64,000 bases of DNA from Citrobacter werkmanii NBRC 105721 (GCA_000759755.1 BBMW01000012.1:1-64000), one strand, 5' to 3'; shown: positions 21,450 to 30,861, counted from the stretch's first letter. Numbers and translations: made by a program. Notes: a model not told the origin generated them from the sequence alone.

Positions 21450-22706
21450 ATGTGTGCGAATAAAGTGACCGTATTAGTGGTAGGGGCTGGTGCGCGCGGA
21501 GAAATATATTCTCGCTATGCGCTTGAACATCCAGACAGAATGCAGGTGGTAGGCGTTGCCGAGCCCAGAGAGGCATACCGCCAGCAGTTTGTCGCACAGC
21601 ATAAGATTGACCCAAATAACGTGTTTTGCGACTGGCAAGAAGCTGCGGCCCAACCCAAAATGGCCGATGTGGTACTTATTTGCACGCAGGATAATATGCA
21701 CAAAGATCCTGCCGTGGCGTTTGCAAATCTCGGCTATCACATTCTGCTGGAAAAACCGCTCGCCCCTACGCCAGAAGATTGCCGGATCATTATTGATGCG
21801 GTCAAACGCAACAACGTATTACTGGCCGTCGCGCACGTCCTGCGTTACACCCGCTATACGCAAAAGCTGAAATCACTGCTTGATGATGGCGTAATTGGCG
21901 ATATTGTCAGCATGCAGCATCTCGAACCCGTAGGTTACTGGCATCAGGCGCACTCGTTTGTACGTGGTAACTGGCGCAATGAAGCAGAATCGTCATTTAT
22001 GTTGTTACAGAAATCCTGTCATGATTTGGACTGGATCCGCTACATCATGAGCGACAACTGCCAGGACGTAGGATCATTTGGTAGCCTGAGTCACTTTGTG
22101 AAAGAGAATCAGCCTGCTGGTGCCGCCGACCGCTGCCTTGATTGTCAGGTTGAAGCAACCTGTCCCTGGTCTGCCTGCAAAATTTATCTGGGTGAAAACC
22201 ACAAATGCACTCCACACTTCCGTCGAGTGCTGACTGCAGATCCTAGCGAAGAGAATGTTCGCCAGGCGCTGCGCGATGGGCCTTATGGTCGTTGCGTTTA
22301 TCGTTGTGATAATGATGTAGTGGATCATCAGGTTGTTAACTTACGTTTTGCCCACCAACAGACAGTGACCTTTACCATGACCGCGTTTACCAAAATGGAA
22401 GATCGAAAAACGCGCCTGTTTGGCACCAGAGGTTATCTGGAAGGTGATGGCGAGCAAATCAGGGTGTTTGATTTCCTGACAGACAAAGAAACAGTGCATC
22501 AGATCGAGGAGATCGCCGCTGGCACACAAACCCAGATGGGGGGGCATGGTGGTGGCGATTACTACCTGATGGATCGCTTTATCCACGCAGTGATGGCCAA
22601 CGATCAAAATATGATTCTTTCTGGCCCAGATGAATCACTGGAAAGTCACTTAATGGTCTTTGCCGCAGAGCGCGCTCGCAAGGAAAACTGTCTGGTTACG
22701 CTGTGA
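21450..22706 (+). CDS. Gfo/Idh/MocA-family NAD(P)-dependent oxidoreductase
   Basis: Sugar-type oxidoreductase of 418 residues, longer than many family members (about 330-380). N-terminal Rossmann domain VLVVGAGARGEIYSRYALE, the EKP motif with catalytic lysine in HILLEKPLAP, then HVLRYTRY and SCHDLDWIRYIM. An unusual cysteine-rich insert follows: Cys229, 232, 238, 243, 253, 282 and 286 (CLDCQVEATCPWSACKIY is the first part). This suggests metal binding. The operon places it as a cytoplasmic enzyme acting on the imported sugar or glycoside. Substrate and product are unknown; redox-type glycoside cleavage, as known for some family members, is possible. Confidence 0.88.
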   Translation: MCANKVTVLVVGAGARGEIYSRYALEHPDRMQVVGVAEPREAYRQQFVAQHKIDPNNVFCDWQEAAAQPKMADVVLICTQDNMHKDPAVAFANLGYHILLEKPLAPTPEDCRIIIDAVKRNNVLLAVAHVLRYTRYTQKLKSLLDDGVIGDIVSMQHLEPVGYWHQAHSFVRGNWRNEAESSFMLLQKSCHDLDWIRYIMSDNCQDVGSFGSLSHFVKENQPAGAADRCLDCQVEATCPWSACKIYLGENHKCTPHFRRVLTADPSEENVRQALRDGPYGRCVYRCDNDVVDHQVVNLRFAHQQTVTFTMTAFTKMEDRKTRLFGTRGYLEGDGEQIRVFDFLTDKETVHQIEEIAAGTQTQMGGHGGGDYYLMDRFIHAVMANDQNMILSGPDESLESHLMVFAAERARKENCLVTL

Positions 22707-22724
22707 AGCCGGAGGAGATGAGGC

Positions 22725-23645
22725 ATGTTTTACGGTGTTGATATTGGTGGAACCAAAACTGAAATTGTCGCTTTTGATAAGGAAATGCAGGTTTGCTGGC
22801 GTAAGCGCGTCGCCACGCCAGTGCAGGATTATGAACTCTTTCTTTCGACCTTTACTTCACTTATTGATACCGCCGACTGGGCGACTGGAACGCAAGGAAA
22901 AATTGGCATCGGCATGCCCGGTCTTATGGACAGACATACCGGAAAATTACTGTCATCTAACGTGCCTTGCCTCACAGGACGCCAGGTGATGAACGATCTG
23001 GCCCACCGCCTCAATCGTTCGGTTGAACTGGACAATGACTGCTGCTGTTTTGCACTCTCGGAAGCCCATACCCAGCAGGCTCGCCAGTTCTCCCGAATTT
23101 TTGGTGCCATTATTGGCACCGGCATGGGTGGAGGGTTAGTCATTGACGGTCAGTTGTATCGGGGTCGCAACCGAATGGCCAGTGAGTTCGGCCATTTACC
23201 GCTTCCGGCAACGTTTATGCGTCGTTATCACTTGCCTGAGTTGAAGTGCGGCTGTGGCTTACAAGGGTGTCTGGAACGCTATCAATCCGGTCCTGGTTTA
23301 CTGTGGCTCCACAAACACTTCAGTGGAGAACAACTCAAAATGGAGACCCTGCTGGAGCATTATCGTCATGGCAATGCCAGCGCCGTTACTACCATAGAAG
23401 CATGGATTGATATGTTGGGTTGTACGCTGGCGCAATTGCAGTTGATTCTGGATGTCGATGCTTTTGTTCTCGGCGGTGGAGTTTCCAACATCGAGGAAAT
23501 TTATACGTTGCTGCCGCAGGCCATGTCACGTTACTTGTTCCCGGGATTAGAGCCTGCCCGCGTATTCCCGGCCATCCATGGTGCATCCAGCGGGGTTCGC
23601 GGTGCCGCATTGCTGCTGGTTGAACAGGGTACGCTGACCCACTAA
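22725..23645 (+). CDS. ROK-family sugar kinase, NagK-like
   Basis: Cytoplasmic kinase of 306 residues resembling N-acetylglucosamine kinase NagK. ATP site MFYGVDIGGTKTEIVAFD, catalytic aspartate in VELDNDCCCFALSEA, glycine-rich GTGMGGGLVIDG, EFGHLPLP, and the ROK zinc motif CGCGLQGCLERYQSG. It is last in the transporter operon, 18 bases after the oxidoreductase. A likely role is phosphorylating a hexose or N-acetylhexosamine released inside the cell. The exact sugar cannot be read from sequence. Confidence 0.88.
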   Translation: MFYGVDIGGTKTEIVAFDKEMQVCWRKRVATPVQDYELFLSTFTSLIDTADWATGTQGKIGIGMPGLMDRHTGKLLSSNVPCLTGRQVMNDLAHRLNRSVELDNDCCCFALSEAHTQQARQFSRIFGAIIGTGMGGGLVIDGQLYRGRNRMASEFGHLPLPATFMRRYHLPELKCGCGLQGCLERYQSGPGLLWLHKHFSGEQLKMETLLEHYRHGNASAVTTIEAWIDMLGCTLAQLQLILDVDAFVLGGGVSNIEEIYTLLPQAMSRYLFPGLEPARVFPAIHGASSGVRGAALLLVEQGTLTH

Positions 23646-23650
23646 AACAC

Positions 23651-23680
23651 TGCTGGCGAGAAAATCTCGCCAGCAATTTC
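23651..23680. terminator. Bidirectional terminator between kinase and DeoR genes
   Basis: Perfect 11-base arms TGCTGGCGAGA and TCTCGCCAGCA around an AAA loop, in the 37-base gap between two convergent genes. T-tracts are short on both strands. Confidence 0.8.
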
Positions 23681-23682
23681 AG

Positions 23683-24453
23683 TTATTCATCCGCAATCAC
23701 CACATCCACCCCAAGCTGGATTAACGTCCGGTGATAATTTTCAGGGATACCGCTGTCGGTAATCACCCGGTCAATCCCGCTGATTTCGCTAATCATACAG
23801 AAACTTTTGCGGCCAAACTTGCTGGAGTCAGCGACTACCGTGACCTCCTGTGCAACCTCACACATTACCTGATTCAGATGCGCTTCTCCCGGATGTGGCG
23901 TGGTTATCCCTGCTTCCAGGCAGAATCCATCAACGCCCAAAAAAAGCTTATCAAACCGGTATTGTCTGAGCTGGTGTTCTGCTGAAGGGCCATACAATGA
24001 ATAGACGCTTTGCCTGACGTTCCCTCCCAGGATCATGACGTCTACGCGCTCAAAATTCGCCAGCTCCCACGCAATGTTGAGCGCATTGGTCATCACCACC
24101 AGATCGCGGCGATTCTTTAACATTGGAGGAATGAGCGTGGTGGTCGAACCGGAATCGAGGATTAACGTGTCACCATCTTTCACAAAGCTGGCTGCTTTTT
24201 CGGCAATACGCGTTTTCACATCGCGATTCAGCCGGTCCTTATCCTGCAAAGGTCGGTCAAGGGCAAAGTGCTGATTGAGAACCGCCCCGCCGTAGGAGCG
24301 CATGACGCATCCTTTCTGCTCCAGATAACGTAAGTCGTTGCGGATCGTGACCGATGACACACCAAAATGGACGCTCAGTGGCTCGACACGAACGCTACCC
24401 TGATCGCACAGCAGATCAATTATTTGCTCGCGACGTCTTAAGTTATCCAGCAT
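23683..24453 (-). CDS. DeoR-family transcriptional regulator of the ABC cluster
   Basis: DeoR/GlpR-type repressor of 256 residues. N-terminal helix-turn-helix (RREQIIDLLCDQGSVRVEPL, then FGVSSVTIRNDLRYLEQKG) and a C-terminal sugar-phosphate sensor domain with ILDSGSTTT, GPSAEHQLRQYRFDKLFLG and VADSSKFGRKSF. It closely parallels AgaR encoded 325 bases away, suggesting paralogy. It is convergent with the transporter operon. Start ATG at 24453 follows GGAG at eight bases. It most likely represses the transporter operon and itself, and is relieved by a phosphorylated sugar. Confidence 0.9.
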   Translation of the reverse strand: MLDNLRRREQIIDLLCDQGSVRVEPLSVHFGVSSVTIRNDLRYLEQKGCVMRSYGGAVLNQHFALDRPLQDKDRLNRDVKTRIAEKAASFVKDGDTLILDSGSTTTLIPPMLKNRRDLVVMTNALNIAWELANFERVDVMILGGNVRQSVYSLYGPSAEHQLRQYRFDKLFLGVDGFCLEAGITTPHPGEAHLNQVMCEVAQEVTVVADSSKFGRKSFCMISEISGIDRVITDSGIPENYHRTLIQLGVDVVIADE

Positions 24454-24686
24454 TTCTATTGCTCCATCAAATATTCATGTTGTTTTGTTTTAGCGCTTTA
24501 GCGCTTTCGTTTTCTTTTGAATATATTACATCAGAAGCAATAAGGTGAATTTGTGCGCACAGACTCAGCGTTTAATTTAACCAAAACTGACTATTTTCTT
24601 TCGTTTTAGCAAACCGAAACGAAGAAAACCGAAAAAATGAAAAGACTCAAAACGGGTAAGATGCGAGAAAGAGACGGGAAGCATGC
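24454..24686. promoter_or_regulatory. DeoR-regulator promoter region with AgaR-like motifs
   Basis: AT-rich gap upstream of the DeoR gene. Repeated motifs: AGCGCTTT twice, then GCTTTCGTTTTCTTTTG (24503-24519), TTTTCTTTCGTTTTAG (24594-24609) and the inverse CCGAAACGAAGAAAACCGAA (from 24614). The first is close to the DeoR start, suiting autoregulation. No gene is seen here. Confidence 0.55.
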
Positions 24687-24722
24687 AAAAAAACGAAAGC
24701 GAGCTACTAAAAAAGCTCGCTT
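24687..24722 (-). terminator. agaR terminator
   Basis: Minus strand: AAGCGAGCT, loop TTTTTAGT, AGCTCGCTT, then TCGTTTTTTT. It lies 55 bases past the agaR stop. Confidence 0.82.
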
Positions 24723-24777
24723 ATGGTTTGTTTTTGTTTAATTGAATGGGATCACATTTTTGAATTTTAGAGCGGGA

Positions 24778-25584
24778 CTACTCAACAATGATCACTTCAA
24801 CACCGCTGCGGCGTAGTTCCTGCAAACTCTCCTCTGGGATACCTTCATCAACAATGATGGTATGGATCCTCTGAGTATCAATGATCTTATGCAGGCTGGA
24901 GCGGTTAAACTTCGTCGAGTCGGTAACAACAATAATACGTTCAGCCACTTCACACATCCGACGGTTGAGACGCGCTTCATCTTCGTTGTGCGTGCTAACA
25001 CCACGCTCTAAATCAATAGCATCAACGCCAAGAAACAGCATGTCGAAGTGATAATTTTGGAGCGATTGCTCTGCCTGATCGCCATAAAAAGATTGTGACT
25101 GACGACGCAAATGACCGCCGGTCATCAGCAGCTCAACCCCTTCTGCTTCCAGTAACGCATTGGCGACATTCATACCGTTGGTCATAGCAATGACATTGGT
25201 ATGCTGGCGCATCAGGCGGGCAATTTCATAGGTCGTGGTACCGGAGTCAAGGATCACGCGGTGTCCCGGTTGAATCAGCTCTGCGGCGGCTCTGGCAATA
25301 CTGCGTTTTACTGCCGTATTAAGTGAACTCTTATCTTCAACAGAAGGCTCCACAACAGGCGCATTGCTTTCGCAAATCAGCGCCCCGCCATAGGCACGTA
25401 CCGCAATCCCCTGCTTTTCCAGAAAAGCGAGGTCGTTGCGAATAGTGACCGTGGAGACGCCAAAAAATAAGGAGAGATCGTTAACCTGAACGCTTCCCTG
25501 CTGCCGTAACCGCTGGATGATCTGCTCACGTCTTTCGCTGGTGCCAATAACGCGCTTGTCTGCAGAGGACTCGGTGTTACTCAT
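24778..25584 (-). CDS. agaR: Repressor of the aga operon, AgaR
   Basis: DeoR-family repressor of 268 residues (E. coli 269). Helix-turn-helix [20 protein letters not shown] with [17 protein letters not shown], effector domain with [14 protein letters not shown] and [15 protein letters not shown]. It represses N-acetylgalactosamine/galactosamine genes. It is divergent from kbaZ, and CTTTCGTTTT-type operators fill the gap between them and the gap before agaS. Confidence 0.97.
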   Translation of the reverse strand: MSNTESSADKRVIGTSERREQIIQRLRQQGSVQVNDLSLFFGVSTVTIRNDLAFLEKQGIAVRAYGGALICESNAPVVEPSVEDKSSLNTAVKRSIARAAAELIQPGHRVILDSGTTTYEIARLMRQHTNVIAMTNGMNVANALLEAEGVELLMTGGHLRRQSQSFYGDQAEQSLQNYHFDMLFLGVDAIDLERGVSTHNEDEARLNRRMCEVAERIIVVTDSTKFNRSSLHKIIDTQRIHTIIVDEGIPEESLQELRRSGVEVIIVE

Positions 25585-25604
25585 AAGAAATCCTTTAGTT
25601 GAAC

Positions 25605-25624
25605 CTTTCGTTTTATTTCGTTTT
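25605..25624. promoter_or_regulatory. AgaR operator at the agaR promoter
   Basis: CTTTCGTTTTATTTCGTTTT, 20 bases upstream of the agaR start. It matches the described AgaR pattern of repeated TTTCRTTT units and suits autorepression. Confidence 0.75.
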
Positions 25625-25698
25625 ATCTATTAACGCCTTTCTTTTATGCGAATGCAAGCCCCGCAAGCAGGGAAGAGCCGGACGAACTTACGCTGAAA

Positions 25699-25799
25699 CC
25701 TTTCATTGCGTTTCTTTTGTGAAACAGATCGGAAAACTATTATCTTTCGTTTTATTTTTATAACACCATAATGCAGTATTAAATGAAACAAAACGAAAG
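25699..25799. promoter_or_regulatory. AgaR operators at the kbaZ promoter
   Basis: Three motif copies: CCTTTCATTGCGTTTCTTTTG (25699-25719), CTTTCGTTTTATTTTTA (25744-25760) and the inverse AATGAAACAAAACGAAAG (25782-25799). The last lies 35 bases before the kbaZ start. Positions are read from the sequence; binding is inferred from E. coli AgaR. Confidence 0.7.
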
Positions 25800-25833
25800 A
25801 TTGATGTCGCAGTAATCTGACCTGGAGAGGAAA

Positions 25834-27129
25834 GTGAAACATCTAACTAAAATGGTCGAGCAGCATAAACGGGGGAAGGCAAACGGGATTTATGCCGTTT
25901 GTTCCGCGCATCCAATCGTACTGGAAGCCGCAATACGCTACGCCCATGCCAATCATACACCGCTGTTGATCGAAGCAACCTCTAATCAGGTTGACCAGTT
26001 TGGCGGCTATACGGGTATGACACCAGCCGATTTTCGCAGTTTTGTCTGCGGTTTAGCCGACTCGCTTAATTTTTCTCAGGATATGCTGATTCTCGGTGGA
26101 GACCACCTTGGACCAAACCGTTGGCAAAATCTGCCAGCAGAACAAGCAATGGCCAACGCTGACGATCTGATCAAGAGTTATGTCGCCGCTGGCTTTAAAA
26201 AAATCCACCTTGATTGCAGCATGTCTTGTGCTAACGACCCAGTTCCACTAACGGATGAAATCGTCGCCGCGCGCGCCGCGCGGCTGGCAAAAGTTGCCGA
26301 AGAAACCTGTATTGCGCATTTTGGTGAATCTGATCTGGTCTATGTAATTGGCACAGAAGTTCCGGTTCCTGGTGGCGCACACGAAGCGTTAACCGAACTG
26401 GCGGTAACAACGCCGGATGCCGCACGTGCAACGCTGCAGGCCCACTATCACGCCTTTGAAAAGCGCGGGCTGGAAGGTATATGGGCACGTATTATCGCCC
26501 TGGTCGTGCAACCTGGCGTTGAATTCGACCACACGCACATCATTGATTATCAACCGCAGAAAGCCGTGGCACTCAGCAAAATGGTGGAAGACTACGACAC
26601 GCTGGTTTTTGAAGCGCATTCTACCGATTACCAAACGCCTCAGTCCTTGCGCCAGTTGGTTAAAGATCATTTCGCGATCCTGAAAGTCGGCCCGGCGCTG
26701 ACCTTTGCCCTGCGCGAAGCGTTATTTTCATTAGCCGCTATTGAAGAGGAATTGCTGCCCGCAAAAGCCAGCTCAGGCCTGCGACATGTCCTGGAAAGCG
26801 TGATGCTTGATCGTCCGGAGTACTGGCAGAGCCACTATCACGGCGATGGCAATGCGCGCCGTTTGGCCCGCGGATATAGCTACTCAGATCGGGTTCGTTA
26901 CTACTGGCCGGACAGCCAGATTGATGAGGCATTCGAACGTCTGGTGCGTAACCTGGCCGACGAACCGATCCCGTTACCGCTGATTAGCCAGTATCTACCC
27001 TTGCAGTACGTAAAAGTGCGCGAGGGAGATCTCAGCGCGACACCGCGAGAACTCATCATTAACCATATTCAGGACATACTGCAGCAATATCACTGCGCCA
27101 GCCTGGGTGATTCATCCCATAACGCATAA
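25834..27129 (+). CDS. kbaZ: D-tagatose-1,6-bisphosphate aldolase subunit KbaZ
   Basis: KbaZ/GatZ-family protein of 431 residues (E. coli 426). It is the chaperone-like subunit needed for full activity and stability of KbaY, which splits tagatose-1,6-bisphosphate into dihydroxyacetone phosphate and glyceraldehyde 3-phosphate. GTG start at 25834 after GGAGAGG, giving MKHLTKMV. Typical segments are [25 protein letters not shown] and [12 protein letters not shown]. First gene of the kbaZ-agaVWEFA transcript. Confidence 0.97.
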   Translation: MKHLTKMVEQHKRGKANGIYAVCSAHPIVLEAAIRYAHANHTPLLIEATSNQVDQFGGYTGMTPADFRSFVCGLADSLNFSQDMLILGGDHLGPNRWQNLPAEQAMANADDLIKSYVAAGFKKIHLDCSMSCANDPVPLTDEIVAARAARLAKVAEETCIAHFGESDLVYVIGTEVPVPGGAHEALTELAVTTPDAARATLQAHYHAFEKRGLEGIWARIIALVVQPGVEFDHTHIIDYQPQKAVALSKMVEDYDTLVFEAHSTDYQTPQSLRQLVKDHFAILKVGPALTFALREALFSLAAIEEELLPAKASSGLRHVLESVMLDRPEYWQSHYHGDGNARRLARGYSYSDRVRYYWPDSQIDEAFERLVRNLADEPIPLPLISQYLPLQYVKVREGDLSATPRELIINHIQDILQQYHCASLGDSSHNA

Positions 27130-27148
27130 CAAGAAAGAGAAAAATACC

Positions 27149-27622
27149 ATGCCAAACATTGTATTAAGTCGCATTGACGAACGTTTAATTCACGGTCAGG
27201 TCGGTGTGCAATGGGTCGGATTTGCGGGGGCAAATCTGGTGCTGGTCGCCAATGATGAGGTGGCTGAAGATCCGGTGCAGCAAAACCTGATGGAAATGGT
27301 TCTGGCGGAAGGGATTGCCGTGCGCTTCTGGTCACTACAAAAAGTAATCGACAATATTCACCGTGCCGCCGATCGCCAGAAAATTTTGCTGGTCTGCAAA
27401 TCGCCTGCGGATTTCTACCGTCTGGTCGAAGGCGGTGTTCCTGTTAATCGTATCAACGTTGGCAACATGCACTATGCCAACGGCAAGCAGCAAATCGCCA
27501 AAACGGTTTCTGTAGACGCTGCCGATATAGCGGCGTTCAACGGGTTGAAAGCCGCTGGGGTGGAATGCTTCGTTCAGGGCGTTCCAACAGAACCCGCCCA
27601 GGACCTCTATAAACTTCTCTGA
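27149..27622 (+). CDS. agaV: PTS N-acetylgalactosamine-specific IIB component AgaV
   Basis: Mannose/sorbose-family IIB protein of 157 residues. Phosphoryl-accepting histidine is His15 in IDERLIHGQVGVQW. Start ATG at 27149, giving MPNIVLSR and the E. coli length; an in-frame extension overlapping kbaZ is rejected. With AgaW, AgaE and AgaF it forms the GalNAc permease. Confidence 0.97.
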   Translation: MPNIVLSRIDERLIHGQVGVQWVGFAGANLVLVANDEVAEDPVQQNLMEMVLAEGIAVRFWSLQKVIDNIHRAADRQKILLVCKSPADFYRLVEGGVPVNRINVGNMHYANGKQQIAKTVSVDAADIAAFNGLKAAGVECFVQGVPTEPAQDLYKLL

Positions 27623-27632
27623 GGGATTCACA

Positions 27633-28412
27633 ATGGAAATCAGTCTGTTGCAGGCTTTTGCGTTGGGTATTCTCGCCTTTATTGCAGGCCTGGATATGTT
27701 CAACGGGTTAACGCACATGCACCGCCCGGTTGTTCTCGGGCCGCTGGTCGGCCTGATTCTGGGCGATCTGCATACCGGTATTTTAACCGGGGGTACGCTG
27801 GAACTGGTGTGGATGGGCCTGGCTCCGCTGGCGGGAGCACAGCCGCCAAACGTCATCATCGGCACCATCGTAGGAACAACTTTCGCCATCACCACTGGCG
27901 TAAAACCGGAAGTAGCTGTCGGTGTCGCTGTACCGTTCGCGGTAGCGGTACAAATGGGCATTACCTTCCTCTTCTCCGTGATGTCCGGGGTGATGGCTCG
28001 CTGCGATCGCATGGCGGCGAATGCCGATACAGACGGAATTGAGCGGGTCAACTATCTGGCGTTACTGGCGCTGGGGACGTTCTACTTCTTATGCGCTTTC
28101 CTGCCGATTTACTTTGGTGCGGAACATGCCAAAACAGCTATAGATGTTCTGCCGACCCGCCTAATTGACGGCCTCGGCGTGGCAGGCGGCATCATGCCAG
28201 CTATCGGTTTCGCCGTACTGCTGAAAATCATGATGAAAAACGTCTACATCCCTTACTTCATCCTGGGTTTTGTCGCCGCCGCCTGGCTCAAACTCCCTGT
28301 GCTGGCAATCGCCGCAGCAGCACTGGCCATGGCACTGATCGATTTTCTGCGTAAATCACCTGAAACTACAGCTCCCGCAGCACAAAAAGAGGAATTCGAA
28401 GATGGCATCTAA
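27633..28412 (+). CDS. agaW: PTS N-acetylgalactosamine-specific IIC component AgaW
   Basis: Mannose-family IIC membrane protein of 259 residues with several hydrophobic segments. The family motif region reads GGTLELVWMGLAPLAGAQPP. It forms the sugar channel with AgaE. It lies ten bases after agaV, and its 3' end overlaps the agaE start by 11 bases. It is full length here, unlike the shortened agaW reported for E. coli K-12. Confidence 0.96.
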   Translation: MEISLLQAFALGILAFIAGLDMFNGLTHMHRPVVLGPLVGLILGDLHTGILTGGTLELVWMGLAPLAGAQPPNVIIGTIVGTTFAITTGVKPEVAVGVAVPFAVAVQMGITFLFSVMSGVMARCDRMAANADTDGIERVNYLALLALGTFYFLCAFLPIYFGAEHAKTAIDVLPTRLIDGLGVAGGIMPAIGFAVLLKIMMKNVYIPYFILGFVAAAWLKLPVLAIAAAALAMALIDFLRKSPETTAPAAQKEEFEDGI

Positions 28413-29280
28413 TCAAACGGCTCTGCCGAACATTTCCGAAACCGAAGAAACGCTGCTGTCCGGCACGAATGAAAACGTCTACGAAGACCAGAATATCGGT
28501 GCCGAGCTGACGAAAAAAGATATCAACCGTGTTGCCTGGCGTTCCATGTTGTTACAGGCCTCTTTCAACTATGAACGTATGCAGGCATCAGGATGGTTGT
28601 ACGGCCTGTTACCTGCACTGAAAAAGATCCATACCAACAAGCGAGATCTGGCACGTTCAATGAAAGGCCATATGGGCTTCTTCAACACGCACCCGTTCCT
28701 GGTTACGTTTGTTATCGGGATTATCCTGGCGATGGAACGCTCCAAGCAGGATGTGAACAGTATTCAAAGCACCAAGATTGCCGTCGGTGCGCCGCTTGGC
28801 GGTATCGGTGACGCCATGTTCTGGTTAACGTTATTGCCTATTTGCGGTGGTATCGGGGCAAGTCTGGCGCTGCAAGGTTCTATTCTTGGCGCTGTAGTCT
28901 TTATTGTGATGTTTAACGTGGTTCATCTTGGTCTGCGCTTTGGGCTGGCACACTATGCTTACCGAATGGGCGTTGCAGCTATCCCACTGATTAAAGCTAA
29001 CACTAAAAAGGTTGGTCATGCGGCATCTATCGTTGGGATGACGGTGATCGGCGCGCTGGTAGCGACCTATGTTCGCCTGAGCACCACGCTGGAAATTACT
29101 GCTGGCGATGCGGTTGTGAAACTACAGACAGACGTTATAGACAAGCTGATGCCTGCATTTTTGCCGCTGGTCTACACATTGACCATGTTCTGGCTGGTTC
29201 GTCGTGGCTGGAGCCCTCTGCGCCTTATCGCTATTACCGTAGTACTCGGCGTTGTGGGTAAGTTCTGTCACTTCCTGTAA
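28402..29280 (+). CDS. agaE: PTS N-acetylgalactosamine-specific IID component AgaE
   Basis: Mannose-family IID protein of 292 residues. Cytoplasmic N-terminal part with LTKKDINRVAWRSMLLQASF and NYERMQASGW, GAPLGGIGDAMFWLTLLP, and hydrophobic segments toward the C-terminus. It completes the membrane part of the GalNAc transporter. E. coli K-12 lost agaE and agaF by a deletion, whereas E. coli C and other GalNAc users keep them. Confidence 0.95.
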   Translation: MASNQTALPNISETEETLLSGTNENVYEDQNIGAELTKKDINRVAWRSMLLQASFNYERMQASGWLYGLLPALKKIHTNKRDLARSMKGHMGFFNTHPFLVTFVIGIILAMERSKQDVNSIQSTKIAVGAPLGGIGDAMFWLTLLPICGGIGASLALQGSILGAVVFIVMFNVVHLGLRFGLAHYAYRMGVAAIPLIKANTKKVGHAASIVGMTVIGALVATYVRLSTTLEITAGDAVVKLQTDVIDKLMPAFLPLVYTLTMFWLVRRGWSPLRLIAITVVLGVVGKFCHFL

Positions 29281-29296
29281 ATATAAGGGGTTGTAG

Positions 29297-29731
29297 ATGT
29301 TAGGTATTATTTTGACGGGTCATGGCGGGTTTGCCAGCGGAATGGAAAAAGCGATGAAACAGATTTTAGGTGAACAGACTCAGTTCATCGCCATCGACTT
29401 TCCGGAAACCTCAACAACAGCCTTACTCACCTCGCAACTAGAACAGGCAGTGAGTGAGCTGGATGCTCAGCAAGACATCGTGTTTCTGACAGACCTGTTG
29501 GGCGGGACGCCATTTCGCGTCGCTTCCACGCTGGCCATGCAAAGGCAAGGTACTGAAGTGATCACTGGCACCAATCTGCAACTGCTGCTGGAAATGGTAC
29601 TGGAGCGCGACGACCTGAGCAGCGAAGCATTTCGTTTGCAGGCGCTGGAATGCGGACATCGGGGGTTGACCAGCCTGGTGGACGAGCTGGGACGCTGCCG
29701 CGAGGAAAAACCCGTCGAGGAAGGGATATGA
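29297..29731 (+). CDS. agaF: PTS galactosamine/N-acetylgalactosamine IIA component AgaF
   Basis: Mannose-family IIA protein of 144 residues that receives phosphate from HPr. The active histidine is His9 in GIILTGHGGFASGM. It is the only IIA in the aga cluster, so it presumably serves both the AgaVWE and AgaBCD permeases. The stop overlaps the agaA start as ATGA. Confidence 0.95.
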   Translation: MLGIILTGHGGFASGMEKAMKQILGEQTQFIAIDFPETSTTALLTSQLEQAVSELDAQQDIVFLTDLLGGTPFRVASTLAMQRQGTEVITGTNLQLLLEMVLERDDLSSEAFRLQALECGHRGLTSLVDELGRCREEKPVEEGI

Positions 29732-30861
29732 CACAGGTGCTACGCGCCAAGCGTCTGCTCACGGAACAAGGCTGGCTGGACGATCATCAGGTGCGTATTG
29801 AGGATGGCACCATTACAGCCATTGAGCCTATCGTCTCAGGCGTGATGGTGCGCGATGCTGAGCTGTTGTGCCCTGCATATATCGATACCCATGTGCACGG
29901 AGGCGCAGGTGTCGATGTCATGGATGATGCGCCGGATACGCTCGATAAGCTGGCAATACACAAAGCGCGTGAAGGGGTAGCCAGTTGGCTACCCACCACC
30001 GTCACCGCCCCATTACCAGATATTCACCGGGCGTTGAAACGTATTGCCCATCGCTACCATTCCGGCGGGCCTGGCGCGCAGGTACTGGGTAGTTATCTTG
30101 AAGGTCCGTACTTTACGCCTCAGAACAAAGGAGCGCATCCGCCTGAGCTCTTCAGGGAACTGGAGCTCAGGGAACTGGATGAACTGATTGCGATTTCCCA
30201 ACAAACATTGCGCGTCGTTGCGCTGGCGCCAGAAAAAACCGGCGCATTGCAGGCTATCAAACATCTGAAGCAGCGCAACGTACGGGTGATGCTGGGCCAC
30301 AGCGCAGCCACCTGGGAGCAAACCCGCGCCGCCTTTGATGTCGGGGCTGATGGACTGGTTCACTGCTATAACGGTATGACCGGTTTACACCACCGGGAGC
30401 CCGGAATGGTTGGTGCAGGGTTAACCGACTCTCGCGCCTGGCTGGAGCTTATCGCTGACGGACACCATGTCCACCCGGCGGCCATGAAGCTGTGCTGCTG
30501 TTGCGCGAAAGACAGACTGGTGCTGATCACCGATGCGATGCAGGCAGCTGGTATGCCGGACGGGCGCTATACACTCTGCGGTGAGGAAGTGGAAATGCGC
30601 AGCGGTATTGTGCGTACCGCTTCCGGTGGCCTGGCGGGCAGCACGCTCTCGGTTGATGCAGCCGTACGTAATATGGTCGAGTTCACCGGGATCACCGCTG
30701 AAGAGGCGATCCACATGGCTTCGCTCCATCCCGCTCGCCTGTTGGGAATCGATCGCCAACGCGGATCGTTAGCGGTGGGCAAATATGCCGACATTATCGC
30801 CCTCAATAGCAGCCTGCATTTGCAGCAGATCTGGATTCAGGGTCAGTCTCTCCCCCTTTAG
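29728..30861 (+). CDS. agaA: N-acetylgalactosamine-6-phosphate deacetylase AgaA
   Basis: Amidohydrolase of 377 residues related to NagA: GalNAc-6-phosphate to galactosamine-6-phosphate and acetate. Metal motif His55-x-His57 in YIDTHVHGG, LEGPYF, MLGHSAAT, HCYNGMTG and catalytic aspartate in LITDAMQAAG. ATG at 29728 overlaps agaF by four bases (ATGA), implying translational coupling. The gene is full length, whereas K-12 has only a truncated agaA. Confidence 0.96.
   Translation: MTQVLRAKRLLTEQGWLDDHQVRIEDGTITAIEPIVSGVMVRDAELLCPAYIDTHVHGGAGVDVMDDAPDTLDKLAIHKAREGVASWLPTTVTAPLPDIHRALKRIAHRYHSGGPGAQVLGSYLEGPYFTPQNKGAHPPELFRELELRELDELIAISQQTLRVVALAPEKTGALQAIKHLKQRNVRVMLGHSAATWEQTRAAFDVGADGLVHCYNGMTGLHHREPGMVGAGLTDSRAWLELIADGHHVHPAAMKLCCCCAKDRLVLITDAMQAAGMPDGRYTLCGEEVEMRSGIVRTASGGLAGSTLSVDAAVRNMVEFTGITAEEAIHMASLHPARLLGIDRQRGSLAVGKYADIIALNSSLHLQQIWIQGQSLPL

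Noticed and set aside
29728-30861. agaA as a pseudogene, as in E. coli K-12
   Set aside because: The frame is full length (377 residues) with intact metal and catalytic motifs and a coupled start, so the gene looks functional.
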